Below, in pieces: positions 29,299-37,731 of a stretch of 64,000 bases of DNA. A program made the position numbers and the translations under genes. Every line of letters starts with the position of its first letter. Within the stretch, counting starts at the first letter, position 1. Source of the DNA: Streptomyces erythrochromogenes (lineage in GTDB: Bacteria > Actinomycetota > Actinomycetes > Streptomycetales > Streptomycetaceae); the NCBI RefSeq assembly GCF_036170895.1, contig NZ_CP108036.1, positions 8,434,533-8,498,532 on the forward strand. Reading direction: 5' to 3'. The notes beneath the pieces were generated by a model. The model saw only the letters and a program-made list of their open reading frames with translations. It did no database searches and had not been told where the DNA came from.

Positions 29299-30263
29299 TC
29301 GCCAGTACGCCGGTCGCCCGATGGACGTGGGGCGACTTCATCGAGGATGTGGACCCGCTGGTCCGGTGCCTCGGAGACCTGATGGCGGCTCGGTCCGTGC
29401 TGGCCTCGTACGGGCTCGCGCTCGGCGAGCCGACCTTCCGTCTCTCCATCTCCGAGGCCGGCACACCGGCTGGCACGCTGTTCCAGAGCGAACTCACCGC
29501 TGCCGGATCCGCTGAGGAACTGGCTGGCGCGATCAGGTCTGCCATGCGCCCCGGTCGCATCGGATCGGTGGATGCCCGGTGCACCGTGGCCGGCTCGCTG
29601 TCCACCGGTGCGCAGGAGATCCGGACGGAAGGCATCTTCGACCTGACCGTCTTCGTGGACCCCAGCTTCGCCACAGTGGATCTGGTCACATACTCCGATG
29701 CCTGGATGCAGTACGACCTCCGAGGCCGTGCCCAGTCCGCCGTCTACGAGGCGAACGCGCCTCGCTTGGCGTCCGTGCTCGCGGAGCTCACCGAAGTGCT
29801 GGGATCCGACCTGGACCCCGAGGACCCCACCTACTTCGGCACGCCGACGGAGACGGGCGTCGTTCCCCACGTCGACCAGGACGGAACTCCGTCCGACTCC
29901 TGGTCCCGGTACGAGATCCCCCGGCGGTACGACGTCTTCACCCACGCCCCCGGCTTCGGGCACATTGGATACCGACGCTCGGTGCCGGGCGAGGTCCGGT
30001 ACGTGCCGGTGACCGACGACCGCGGGGTGCTCGGATATCTCTGGGCCTCTGAGACCGAGCCCGCGGCGAGCTTCGAGCCCCTCGATCTCGACGACGACGA
30101 GAGGTACCGGACGGCGCTCACGTGGCTGGACCGCCTGCGCTCTGCCTCCGATCGGGGGCTGTCACCGTGCCAGGCCCTCACGGAGCTGACGGGACGAGCG
30201 CTGGGCGACACCGAGGGGCCCGTGGGCCTGGCGGAGCTGCGTGCACGGGCGGAAGACGTCTGA
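29295..30263 (+). CDS. Candidate immunity protein for the nuclease toxin
   Basis: A 322-aa soluble, acidic protein starting at GTG 29295 inside the toxin stop (GTGA). Motifs include DLTVFVDPSFATVDLVTYSDAW and SDSWSRYEIPRRYD. The C-terminus is helical (TALTWLDRLRSASDRGL). No membrane segment or enzyme motif is seen. The overlap and stop-to-start coupling make it the cognate immunity candidate. At over 300 aa it is large for an immunity protein, so a two-domain or accessory function is possible. Confidence 0.65.
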   Translation: MIASTPVARWTWGDFIEDVDPLVRCLGDLMAARSVLASYGLALGEPTFRLSISEAGTPAGTLFQSELTAAGSAEELAGAIRSAMRPGRIGSVDARCTVAGSLSTGAQEIRTEGIFDLTVFVDPSFATVDLVTYSDAWMQYDLRGRAQSAVYEANAPRLASVLAELTEVLGSDLDPEDPTYFGTPTETGVVPHVDQDGTPSDSWSRYEIPRRYDVFTHAPGFGHIGYRRSVPGEVRYVPVTDDRGVLGYLWASETEPAASFEPLDLDDDERYRTALTWLDRLRSASDRGLSPCQALTELTGRALGDTEGPVGLAELRARAEDV

Positions 30264-30299
30264 CCGTTTCCGCCCCCCACACCGCTGTGGACCATCAAA

Positions 30300-30718
30300 G
30301 CGGTGCGTCTGTCCCCGCGGCCAAGGACGTCGCGGCCGGGGAGGACCGTTCCCGTGTCGTGGTCTTCCTCGCCCGCCGCGGCGGACACGGGTTGTTCGTG
30401 GGTACGGACAGGCCGGCAGGGGTGTCGGTGTCCCGAGTCCGAGGCGGGTGCGTTCCTCGCGGGCGAGGGCTGCTCGGTGTCCGCGGCGAACACGACCGCG
30501 GCCGAAGCCGAGACCGCGTTGCGTGCGCTGCGGGGGTGGGCGGCCCGGACGGCCGTCCCCGACGACAAGGCCTCGCTGCACGAGATTTCGACGGGCTGGA
30601 GGAGATGCAGGTGGCCCTCCGCCACGCCTGCCGGCTGCCGGACCCCGCCGACGAGGCCTTTAAGGAGGCCCGCATCGCTCTGGGGGTGCCCCTGCAGCCG
30701 GTCTCCTACGCGCAGTGA
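30300..30718 (+). pseudogene. Frameshifted hypothetical gene
   Basis: Two frames together give AGAFLAGEGCSVSAANTTAA, ETALRALRGWAARTAVPDD, KASLHEI and then, in another frame, FDGLEEMQVALRHACRLPDP, ADEAFKEARIALGVPLQPVSYAQ to a stop at 30716-30718. The joint near 30590 is consistent with a one- or two-base shift. The product would be a small helical protein of unknown family, now broken. Confidence 0.4.
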
Positions 30719-30767
30719 TCCAGAGGAGCAGGACCCGCTCGCGCGGCCGGCGCTCCCCGGCGCCGGT

Positions 30768-30800
30768 CGGAGGCCGTGGGTTCGAATCCCACCACGTTGC
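30768..30800 (+). other. 3' fragment of a tRNA gene, attachment-site-like
   Basis: GTGGG TTCGAAT CCCAC (30776-30792) is a perfect tRNA T-arm, with a 5-bp stem and a 7-base loop with TTC-A-A. It is followed by CACGTTG as one half of an acceptor stem. The complementary 5' strand, D-arm and anticodon arm are not found upstream, so this is not a whole tRNA. Such 3' ends are left where integrative elements insert into tRNA genes. Confidence 0.5.
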
Positions 30801-30805
30801 CCTTG

Positions 30806-30837
30806 GCCGGAGCGCGGTGACTTCACCGTGCTCCGGC
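30806..30837. terminator. Hairpin between converging remnants
   Basis: A long stem from 30806 to 30837 has an 8-bp perfect outer stem, a G-T pair and six further pairs around a 2-base centre. It lies directly after the tRNA fragment and before the minus-strand DUF4259 remnant. It lacks a T-run, so it may act in either direction. Confidence 0.5.
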
Positions 30838-30839
30838 AC

Positions 30840-31121
30840 AGCGGGGTGAGCGGTTCGAGTGCTAGGAGGATCTGTCGCACTTCCTGGCGCCACTGGTTGG
30901 CGTCAGCGCTGTCCACCCAGCCGGTTGTCAGTTCTGATCCGTCCTGGAGAACCCGGTCCAGTGCGAGTTTCGCCGACGCGCGAAGGGAGGCTGGCAGTTT
31001 GGGCAGCGGTTCTGGGGCCGTCATCGGGGTCGATCACGATGGGGCTGTCTGGGAGGGTGCTGGCGACGAGGGCGTCGGCGGCGAGGTCGCTGTCGAACGG
31101 GCCGGTTCCCCACGTTCCCAC
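30840..31121 (-). pseudogene. DUF4259 protein with an internal deletion and frameshift
   Basis: Reading down from GTG 31121: GTWGTGPFDSDLAAD is the conserved DUF4259 start. It jumps directly to ALVASTLPDSPIVIDPDDG, which normally lies about 40 residues later. The remainder continues in another frame as PEPLPKLPASLRASAKLALD, RVLQDGSELTTGWVDS and WRQEVRQILLALEPL. DUF4259 proteins are common near toxin loci and may be immunity-related. This copy has lost a middle segment and its frame. Confidence 0.6.
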
Positions 31122-31183
31122 GCATGGCTTCTGATACGGCTGTCTTGGACGAAGGCGTGGTTCCAGGAGCCACTGACATCGGT

Positions 31184-31432
31184 CACGGGGCGAGGAGGAC
31201 CCGCTTGCGGAGCAGTGTGAAGCCGGCGCGTCCGAACATCTGGCGCTTGAGCATCTTGATCCAGTTGACGTGCCCTTCGACAACGCCGGAGCTCCGGGGC
31301 AGGGTCAGGTCGGCGATGACGGCGTCGCGGTCTCGGTCGATGCCGGCCGCGAGAGTGTGGGGGCTGGGAAGATCGTCCCGGTGGACGGCTTCGAGCCACT
31401 GCGGGAGTCGTTCCCCCTGCCGCTCGGTGAGC
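31184..31432 (-). pseudogene. C-terminal tail of an ISL3-family transposase
   Basis: The minus strand reads LTERQGERLPQWLEAVHRDD, LPSPHTLAAGIDRDRDAVIA, SSGVVEGHVNWIKMLKRQMF and GRAGFTLLRKRVLLAP. This is the highly conserved last 80 residues of ISL3-family transposases, including the closing catalytic Glu in GVVEGHVN. Everything N-terminal is missing. The break at about 31432 coincides with the start of a duplicated segment. Confidence 0.75.
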
Positions 31433-31440
31433 ACCCGCCG

Positions 31441-31641
31441 ATGAGCGCGCAGCCCGACCACGCCCTCATCACGCAGTACGCCTCCGCGCCCGGGGTGCCG
31501 GCCGAAATCTTCGCCCGGCTGCGCGCCGACCGGCGCGCGGATACCTGGGTGCCGGCCTTCCCGACCAGTGACTCCTCCTGCGAACGCTTCCCGCTGTCGG
31601 TGCCTCGCGATTGTTGCCAAGATCCCGCAGACATGTCTTAG
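31441..31641 (+). CDS. Small hypothetical protein, 66 aa (duplicate of 34926-35126)
   Basis: MSAQPDHALITQYASAPGVP, then EIFARLRADRRADTWVPAFP, ending CQDPADMS. A second copy at 34926 is about nine-tenths identical over 200 bases. No family is recognised. Its stop codon overlaps the end of a MITE-like element, so the original C-terminus may have been longer. Possibly a trimmed gene rather than a functional one. Confidence 0.45.
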   Translation: MSAQPDHALITQYASAPGVPAEIFARLRADRRADTWVPAFPTSDSSCERFPLSVPRDCCQDPADMS

Positions 31642-31907
31642 AAGCCGTTGTCGTACCGATCTTGGTGAGCATGGGTTCGAATGCGGCGGCTCGGTCGGGC
31701 GATCTTCGGTCTGTCCGTGCATGAAGAAAGAGCCTCTGGTGCAGCTCGGGGTTGTCGAGACCTTGAGCACACCAGGAGGCCCTACCGACGGCATCCCGGC
31801 ACCTCCACCGCAGAGACGACACAACACCTCGTCTCTGCCGCCGAAACACCGACCCTATACCTGACCAGCGCAAACGCACCCGTCACTCTCGGAAGGACAG
31901 CGGCTTC
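31641..31907. mobile_element. MITE-like element, 267 bp, flanked by TA
   Basis: The left end GAAGCCGTTGTCGTACCGAT (31641-31660) and the right end (reverse complement of 31888-31907) match at 16 of the first 20 positions, including GAAGCCG. Both are flanked by TA (31639-31640 and 31908-31909), as IS630-type elements would leave. No transposase lies inside. A similar end (GCAACGGCTTC) is at about 34386-34397. Confidence 0.5.
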
Positions 31908-31957
31908 TAACCGGCCCGCACGGGAATCGTGTCAGAAGTCTGGTCTAGGTTTGGCCT

Positions 31958-32704
31958 GTGAACCACAGCAGCTCCAAGGCCGGGGCGCCCCGCGAGCCTG
32001 ACTTGCCGCCGTACCAGGTAGTCCTAGCGGAGACTGATTGGGGTTCGCTCCAGACGGCTTTCGGGAACGGTGAGTGCCTTCCCAAAATCCTGGCACGGTT
32101 GCTGGAGCCTGATCCCAAGGTGCAGGTCACCGCTTTGTCGGAACTGAGTGAGCTGGTCGGCCACCAGAACAGCATCTACGAAGCCACAGCCCCCGTCGCC
32201 ATGTATGTCGCCGGCATCCTCACCCACCCGGCGGCCATGACCCTCCGGCCTTATCGCAACGTCCCCATCCGCGCGACATGGTTGAACTGGTTGGTTTCCA
32301 CGGCCTACGACGCCTCCGACGAGATTGTCGACCGCACCGAGCAGTACTTCCCTGGCTTCCTCACCCACGACACCACGCTGGCGGCCTTCCGGGAGCTGCG
32401 CCCGATGCTGTATCGAGCCATCGAGCCCTTCCTGCAGGACAGTCACGAGGACGTGCGCGAAGCCGCCGGCCTCGCCGCGCTCATCCTCGCCGAACACCCC
32501 GCGCTCGCCCAGCACCGCGATCACCTCGCCGTGCACGCGCGCCGCATCCTAGACACCAGCAGCGACGAGCCTAACCGGCGCGTTGCCTGGAAGGCCCTCG
32601 AAGCATGGGGCCACGACGTCACCGACATTGAACCTTTCCAGGAGGAGCCCTGGGGCTGCGGGCCACATAGCGATGGCCGCGGCGATCTCGAACCGCCCTT
32701 CTGA
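31958..32704 (+). CDS. HEAT-like helical protein, possible orphan immunity
   Basis: A 248-aa protein from GTG 31958. It consists of helical repeats (LARLLEPDPKVQVTALSELS, LQDSHEDVREAAGLAALILA) in the style of HEAT-repeat proteins often found as immunity or accessory genes in polymorphic-toxin loci. No enzyme motif or membrane segment is seen. The ribosome-binding site is poor. It is flanked by a MITE-like element and an IS5 transposase; no toxin partner remains nearby, so it may be an orphan. Confidence 0.6.
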   Translation: MNHSSSKAGAPREPDLPPYQVVLAETDWGSLQTAFGNGECLPKILARLLEPDPKVQVTALSELSELVGHQNSIYEATAPVAMYVAGILTHPAAMTLRPYRNVPIRATWLNWLVSTAYDASDEIVDRTEQYFPGFLTHDTTLAAFRELRPMLYRAIEPFLQDSHEDVREAAGLAALILAEHPALAQHRDHLAVHARRILDTSSDEPNRRVAWKALEAWGHDVTDIEPFQEEPWGCGPHSDGRGDLEPPF

Positions 32705-32801
32705 CTGACAGGCGCACGGCCCGCAGGTGCGAACGGGGCCCGGATCGGGTGAGTTCGCGGTTGGCAGAGCATGAAGGAAGGGCCTCCTGAACAGCTCGTG
32801 G

Positions 32802-33779
32802 TTGTCGAAGCCCGAGCGCCAGGAGGCCCTGTTGTCGCAGTTGTACGTGGTCGTTCCGGTGGAGTCCAGCCTGTTCACCCCGGGGTGTGACTGTCTTGCT
32901 CACAGGTTCGGGAACGCGGCCGACAAACCAGGCCGCCGGCCTCGCTACACGTCGGACATGACGGACGCGGAGTGGGCCGTGGTGCGGACGATGCTGCCGG
33001 TCCCGGCATGGATGGACGGCCGGGGAGGCAGGCCGGAGAGCTACTGCCACCGGCAGATGGTCGACGCGGTGCGGTATCTGGTCGACAACGGGATCAAGTG
33101 GCGGGCGATGCCGGCGGACCTCCCGCCCTGGGACCGGGTCTACGCGTTCTTTCGACGCTGGCGCGACAACGCTCTGATCAGGGAGTTCCACGACCGGCTG
33201 AGGGAACGCGTCCGCGAGGCGGAGGGCCGGGACGCGGAGCCGACCGCGGGGATCGTGGACTCGCAGTCGGTGAAAGGGGACGCCGTGGTCGGCGCGGCCT
33301 CCCGCGGCTTCGACGGCGGCAAGTTGGTCAACGGACGCAAGCGGCACCTGGTCGTGGACTGCCTCAGCCTCGTCCTGGCGGTGCTGGTCACCCCAGCGTC
33401 GGTGACGGACCGCAACGCCGCCTGCGGGATGCTGCCCGCGCTGCGGGAATGCTTCCGCCGGCTCCGGCTGATCTGGGCGGACGGCGCCTACACCGGCGAC
33501 GTCCTCACCGAAGCCGCCCACCGGCTCGGCCTGCGCCTGGACATCGTCCGACGCAGTGACGACAGCCGCGGGTTCACCGTCCTGCCCCGCAGATGGGTCG
33601 TCGAGCGGACCTTCGCCTGGCTGATGCGCAGCCGGCGGCTCGCCCGCGACTACGAACGGCGCTCCGACACCAGCGAGGCGTTCGTCCTGTGGTCGATGAC
33701 CATGGTCATGAGCCGCCGCCTCGCCCGCCACGCCACCCGCCGCCAGCAGCAACGGCGGAATCTCGCTGCGGCAGCGTGA
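32802..33779 (+). CDS. IS5-family transposase
   Basis: A 325-aa protein. The start is followed by DMTDAEWAVVRTMLPVPAW and GIKWRAMPADLPPWDRVYAFF (DUF4096-like). The DDE core is GIVDSQSVKG (Asp), LIWADGAYTGDVL (Asp) and RWVVERTFAWLMRSRRLARD (Glu). It is intact. The outer ends of the element were not defined; a sequence similar to its leader (GGCCTCCTGAACAGCTCG) also occurs in degraded form inside the element at 31.7 kb. The right end runs into a broken minus-strand gene. Confidence 0.9.
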   Translation: MSKPERQEALLSQLYVVVPVESSLFTPGCDCLAHRFGNAADKPGRRPRYTSDMTDAEWAVVRTMLPVPAWMDGRGGRPESYCHRQMVDAVRYLVDNGIKWRAMPADLPPWDRVYAFFRRWRDNALIREFHDRLRERVREAEGRDAEPTAGIVDSQSVKGDAVVGAASRGFDGGKLVNGRKRHLVVDCLSLVLAVLVTPASVTDRNAACGMLPALRECFRRLRLIWADGAYTGDVLTEAAHRLGLRLDIVRRSDDSRGFTVLPRRWVVERTFAWLMRSRRLARDYERRSDTSEAFVLWSMTMVMSRRLARHATRRQQQRRNLAAAA

Positions 33780-33799
33780 ACATACCCGGCCGGCTCTCC

Positions 33800-34300
33800 G
33801 CCAGCCAGCCCCGCTCGACCAGCCGCTTGAGCCTGCCCCGCGCACCCTCCACCCGGGCCGGAACCGAAACGTCCTAGCCCAGGCCCACCGCCACTTGCCG
33901 CGCCGACAATCCGTCACCGCCCGCCTTTTCGAGCACGGCCATGATCCGTCGGTAGTCCGGGCCGAGAATGTCAACCTCGACCCCGTCCTTCCTGCGGGCC
34001 ACCACCCGCCGAGCCCTGGCCGTCGACGGGGCCGCCGCGTCGTCCACCACCGGCTCACGAACAGGCTCAGGCTCGGACGGCCCTGAAGCCTCGGCGGGCT
34101 CGGCCTCCCAGTTGGGTCAGCGTCTCGAGATACTCCTCCAGGCCGATCACCCGGCGGATCAGCACCTCTTCCGCGTCGGCGAGAGCCGCCCGCACCCGCT
34201 CCAATTCGGCACGCAGTTCTTCCACTCGCGCCAGCGCGGCCCTCTCACGGCTCTCCATCACAGCCCGCATCGACGGCATCCGCCACCTCACGTCATCCAC
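33800..34300 (-). pseudogene. Broken DNA-binding-type gene, coiled coil plus winged helix
   Basis: From ATG 34300 downward: SMRAVMESRERAALARVEEL, RAELERVRAALADAEEVLIR form a long coiled coil. A frameshift at about 34070-34100 is followed by EVDILGPDYRRIMAVLEKAG, GDGLSARQVAVGLG, a TAG stop, and then PARVEGARGRLKRLVERGWL, AESRPGMF. The second half has a helix-turn-helix and winged-helix look. Frameshift plus stop make it a pseudogene, and the IS5 transposase adjoins its 3' end. Confidence 0.55.
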
Positions 34301-34704
34301 GACGAATCAGACGGCCCCAGCCTGCCTTGACATCGCGCACATCACACCTGACCTGCGGAAACACACACATCAGCTCCGGAAAAAGCAACGGCTTCTGAGA
34401 AACACCGGATGCCGGTTCGCTGATCAGGATGGGGGTGCTGTCGATACCCGGCAAGGAGGCCATCTGCACGGGGTTGCTCATGCCGGTGAAGGCGAGGCCG
34501 ATCGGGTTCGGGCCGTCGGTGGCCGCCTTGAGCAGACAACGGCGTGCAGCGGACCGCATCGACCGCATGCCGCTGCCCGAGCACGCCCAGGCCGTCGCCC
34601 GCACCCTGCGCACCCCGTAGGAGGGGGATCCGGTCATGTCCGCATCCACGGCCACCCGGCGCGCGTACGGTGAGGTGACGACCCCGCCGCCGGGAGGACC
34701 AGCC
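34301..34704. other. Region with remnants only
   Basis: No complete gene is seen. A plus-strand frame ending at 34620 reads MPVKARPIGFGPSVAALSRQ, DRIDRMPLPEHAQAVARTLR. It looks like a real protein tail but has no clear start and no recognised family. The IR-like GCAACGGCTTC at 34386-34397 matches the ends of the MITE-like element. Confidence 0.35.
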
Positions 34705-34929
34705 ATGAGCGCGCAGCCCGCCCCCGCACCTCCTTATGCAGGCATTGCGGCCTACCGTCACCCAAACCTTGCCGGGGTCCTCCTCTGCGCCGAGCACGGC
34801 CGGGACTGGGACGGAACGATTCCTATGACCTCCTCCGAGGTGCCCTTCGGCGGATTCTGCAGCTGGGCAACGGACGACGACATGACCGTATGCGGTCGTG
34901 CCCTCCACAAGGAGAAGTCCCGCCGATGA
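34705..34929 (+). CDS. Small hypothetical protein with Cys/His content, 74 aa
   Basis: The ATG at 34705 follows GGGAGGACC. It shares the MSAQP start with the next gene, then reads GIAAYRHPNLAGVLLCAEHG and FCSWATDDDMTVCGRALH. Two Cys-His clusters might bind metal. Its TGA overlaps the next ATG (ATGA), so the two are coupled. Family unknown. Confidence 0.5.
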   Translation: MSAQPAPAPPYAGIAAYRHPNLAGVLLCAEHGRDWDGTIPMTSSEVPFGGFCSWATDDDMTVCGRALHKEKSRR

Positions 34930-35126
34930 GCGCGCAGCCCGACCACGCCCCCATCACGCAGTACGCCCCCGCGCCCGGGGCGCCGGCCGAAATCTTCGCC
35001 CGGCTGCGCGTCGACCGGCGCGCGGATACCTGGGTGCAGGCCTTTCCGACCAGTGACTTCTCCTGCGAACGCTTCCCGCTGTCGGCGCCTTGCGATCGTT
35101 GCCGAGATCCCACAGACATGTTTTAG
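34926..35126 (+). CDS. Small hypothetical protein, 66 aa (duplicate of 31441-31641)
   Basis: It starts within the stop of the preceding gene. MSAQPDHAPITQYAPAPGAP, then AEIFARLRVDRRADTWVQAF, and a closing CDRCRDPTDMF. It differs from the 31.4-kb copy by scattered substitutions. CDRCRD could be a metal knuckle; the other copy has CCQD instead. Function unknown. Confidence 0.5.
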   Translation: MSAQPDHAPITQYAPAPGAPAEIFARLRVDRRADTWVQAFPTSDFSCERFPLSAPCDRCRDPTDMF

Positions 35127-35136
35127 CCTGCCCCCC

Positions 35137-35808
35137 ATGTCTACCCCTGTGCATGCACTGGCCCACTGCCCCGTGATCCCGGCCGCCGTGGCAGAGTTCC
35201 TCTCCCTGCCGCAGGAACTGACGGCTGCGGATGACTTCGACGCGCTCGACGCCGTTCTGCGCGCTCGGGGCTGGAGTTGGGAACATGAATGCCTGACGGA
35301 CTCCTACCGCACGGGCTATGGGCATCCGTTGTGCACCGAGGGCGACACCCCTTTCGGGGACCCGACGGCGCGGCGATTCCTGGTGTTCGGACAGCTGTAT
35401 CCCGTCGACCCGCACGACGACGACCTCGACAACATGCCCTGGCTGGGCGAACTAGTGGACGACTGGGGCAGGGCCCCGGGCTGGACGGTTCGCCGCCCGT
35501 CCACGGTGGAGGCGTGCACCGAGATACTCAACCAGACCGCGGACGCCGTCACCGCCCATCTCGGCGCCGCTCCGGAGCGGACGGTCACCAGCGACGCGGC
35601 CGTGGTGACGGGCCCGCCGATGCTTCACCGGATCTGGCGCACCGACACGCAGGCCGTGATCGTGGGGCCACACGCGGACAACGGTCCCTACGGCTACCTC
35701 ACCCATCTGCAACTCGCTGCTTCTCCCCTCAGTCTGGCCCGCGAATTGCCCCCCGAGGGCGACACGGCGGGACTGGACCGCTGGATCGAGGCGCACATCG
35801 ACTGGTGA
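35137..35808 (+). CDS. Hypothetical acidic protein, 223 aa
   Basis: The ATG at 35137 lies 8 bp after the preceding stop. Notable segments are ARGWSWEHECLTDSYRTGYG, RRFLVFGQLYPVDPHDDDLD and ITPQ-free mixed alpha/beta sequence ending DRWIEAHIDW. It is strongly acidic, with no membrane segment. The family is not recognised. Size, acidity and location between toxin loci fit an immunity-type protein, but nothing proves it. Confidence 0.6.
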   Translation: MSTPVHALAHCPVIPAAVAEFLSLPQELTAADDFDALDAVLRARGWSWEHECLTDSYRTGYGHPLCTEGDTPFGDPTARRFLVFGQLYPVDPHDDDLDNMPWLGELVDDWGRAPGWTVRRPSTVEACTEILNQTADAVTAHLGAAPERTVTSDAAVVTGPPMLHRIWRTDTQAVIVGPHADNGPYGYLTHLQLAASPLSLARELPPEGDTAGLDRWIEAHIDW

Positions 35809-35899
35809 TATGAACTGCGCCTGGCGCCTGACGGTCTGATGGTGATCGATGGCTGCTGCCCAGGGCGCTGTATCGGTTCTGTCGTACGGGGACGGACTA

Positions 35900-36190
35900 C
35901 CCGGCCTGTGCCGGTATGAGTGTGTGGGACAGGCCCGGGGCCCCGGCGACGGGAGGTAGTACGTCCGGGGCGGCCCGGCCGCCGCGCGCGCGGACTGGAC
36001 CTGGGGGAGGGCGGGGTGCGCTGCGGGGCCCATGCGGTTGAGGCAGGCGACGGCATGGCGTGCGGTGGAGTCGTTGTCCTTCCAGGCGGCCAGCAGCGCC
36101 GGTACGACGGCGGGGGCTTCCTCGTCCCCGCTGATGTCCCAGAGCGCGGACGCCAGGCGCCCGGTCTGGTTCGCGGGCTCGACGCTCCGG
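35900..36190 (-). pseudogene. HEAT-repeat remnant
   Basis: The minus strand encodes RLASALWDISGDEEAPAVVP, ALLAAWKDNDSTARHAVACL, NRMGPAAHPALPQVQ. These are two HEAT-type helical pairs, the same class as the fragment at 14.5 kb. There is no start, and beyond GPPRTYY the reading becomes unrelated. The interval 36191-36597 beyond it shows no gene; a 78-codon frame starting at 36387 is not convincing. Confidence 0.4.
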
Positions 36191-36597
36191 GACCGCCGGC
36201 CACGTCGGCCGCCCGGCTGTGCCTATGCCCGCGACCGCGTGAAGCCTCGCCCGCGCGGCGCTCCTCACCGCGGCAAAAGGCTGGGCTGTGACTGTCACGG
36301 CACGAGATCCCGAGGCGTGATGGGCGGGCGTGGCGAGGCGTGCTGGAAGACCTCTTTTGCGCGCTTTCCACGAGTGGAGAACCGCCATGACACATCTGTT
36401 CCGTACTCAACGTCCCGTGGTGCTCGCCACGTCAGTGCATGCCGTATCCGGCCTTTCGGGCCCTGCCCGACTGATACCGGTCATGGCCGGCTACCGGGAG
36501 TTGGAGCGGTGCCTGCCAGGCCAGGAGGCGGCGCACGGGCGGCGGTGCAATACCAGCAGTTTCTTCGTTGCGGGGCCGAGGCCCGGACGAGGCGGTT

Positions 36598-37602
36598 TCA
36601 GCGGCGCAGCGCTTCCCTGAACGTCCCCCGGGCTGCCTTGGTGCGCACCGCCCGGTAGGCGAGCCCCTTCCAAGGCCAGTAGTTCCAGGGCAGGGCGTCT
36701 ACGTGGCCGTCCACGGCGCGGAACTGTTTCACTGCCGCCCGGTAGCGGCCTTGTTTGACGAGGAAGTGGGCGAGTAGGTGGCGTACTTCAGGGAGCCGTG
36801 GGTGGTTGCCGGCGGCAGCGGCGTCAGCCAGAGCGGCGTCGACCAGGGCCCGCACCTTCGGGCTTCGGTATGCGTCGGCGGGCATCTCGTCATCGTGGTT
36901 CTCATACCACGCGACCAGGGGCAGAGCAGTCATCAGGCTGCCTTGAGGGGCCTGTGATGCGGCAGCATCGGCGAACTCGCGCGCCAGCTTTTTCGAGCCG
37001 TGCCACTTGGCGCACCAGTATTGCAAGGCGACGTAGTGAGCTTCGTAATGATGCGGTGCGCGCGCAACGATCTCGTCCCACAGGGCGCGCATCTCGCGGT
37101 TCGGGTACCCGAGGCCGAGTGCCGTTCCGATTTCAGCGATGAGAGGGGTGGGGTCCTGTGGGTTGAGCGACGCGGCATGGGCGATGTCGTCACGACAGCT
37201 CATCAAGACCTCGTGGAAGCCCTCGAAGCGCTTGCGGGAGGTGTAACGCGCCAACCGTGCACCGCGCAGCCTCCAGGCATACATGATGCGGGTCCGTGCG
37301 TGGATCAGCGCGGCGTCGGGGTCGCCGGGGTTGGCCGTCTGCCATGACCGGAGCCACGTGTCCCCCTTTCGGGCGGCAAGTTCCGCCAGCCGCTGGGTGT
37401 ACAGAGCACGCCGCTCCCAGTCGTTTCCGGCGGCAGCCAGTAGCTGTGCTGCCGGTTCCCATCGGCCGCGGGAGGCCGCGGCAAGGGCACGTTTCAGCTC
37501 AGGGTCGGGGCCGGCCAGACGGCGGTTCTGCCGCTTGAAAGGCAGGAGAAAGAAGTACAGCCAGCCGATTCCCAACAGGGAGAGAACTGCAGCAGTTGAC
37601 AC
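36598..37602 (-). CDS. Membrane-anchored TPR-like protein
   Basis: A 334-aa protein. The N-terminus has one hydrophobic helix (VLSLLGIGWLYFFLLPF) and then a cytoplasmic all-helical domain: ELKRALAAASRGRWEPAAQL, AALIHARTRIMYAWRLRGAR and RHLLAHFLVKQGRYRAAVKQ. The repeating helix pairs resemble tetratricopeptide repeats. It lies 129 bp downstream of the large FG-GAP protein on the same strand and is probably co-transcribed. It may assist secretion of, or protect against, that protein. No enzyme motif is seen. Confidence 0.65.
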   Translation of the reverse strand: MSTAAVLSLLGIGWLYFFLLPFKRQNRRLAGPDPELKRALAAASRGRWEPAAQLLAAAGNDWERRALYTQRLAELAARKGDTWLRSWQTANPGDPDAALIHARTRIMYAWRLRGARLARYTSRKRFEGFHEVLMSCRDDIAHAASLNPQDPTPLIAEIGTALGLGYPNREMRALWDEIVARAPHHYEAHYVALQYWCAKWHGSKKLAREFADAAASQAPQGSLMTALPLVAWYENHDDEMPADAYRSPKVRALVDAALADAAAAGNHPRLPEVRHLLAHFLVKQGRYRAAVKQFRAVDGHVDALPWNYWPWKGLAYRAVRTKAARGTFREALRR

Positions 37603-37731
37603 GGGTGAGTACCAATTCCGGTGGAGAAGCGTGGGTGGTATCGGAGTGAGGAGATGGCTGTGCCCTGCCGCAAGTTGTCGCTCGGCAGGGCACAGCCGTG
37701 GTCATCAGTGGCTCCGCATGCGTGCGGTTGA

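Noticed and set aside
30720..30800. A complete tRNA gene
   Set aside because: Only a T-arm and half an acceptor stem are present; no matching 5' strand, D-arm or anticodon stem can be drawn.
36387..36620. Short plus-strand frame starting MTHLFRTQRPVVL
   Set aside because: It overlaps the end of the TPR-like gene on the other strand, and its second half is Arg/Gly-rich shadow sequence.
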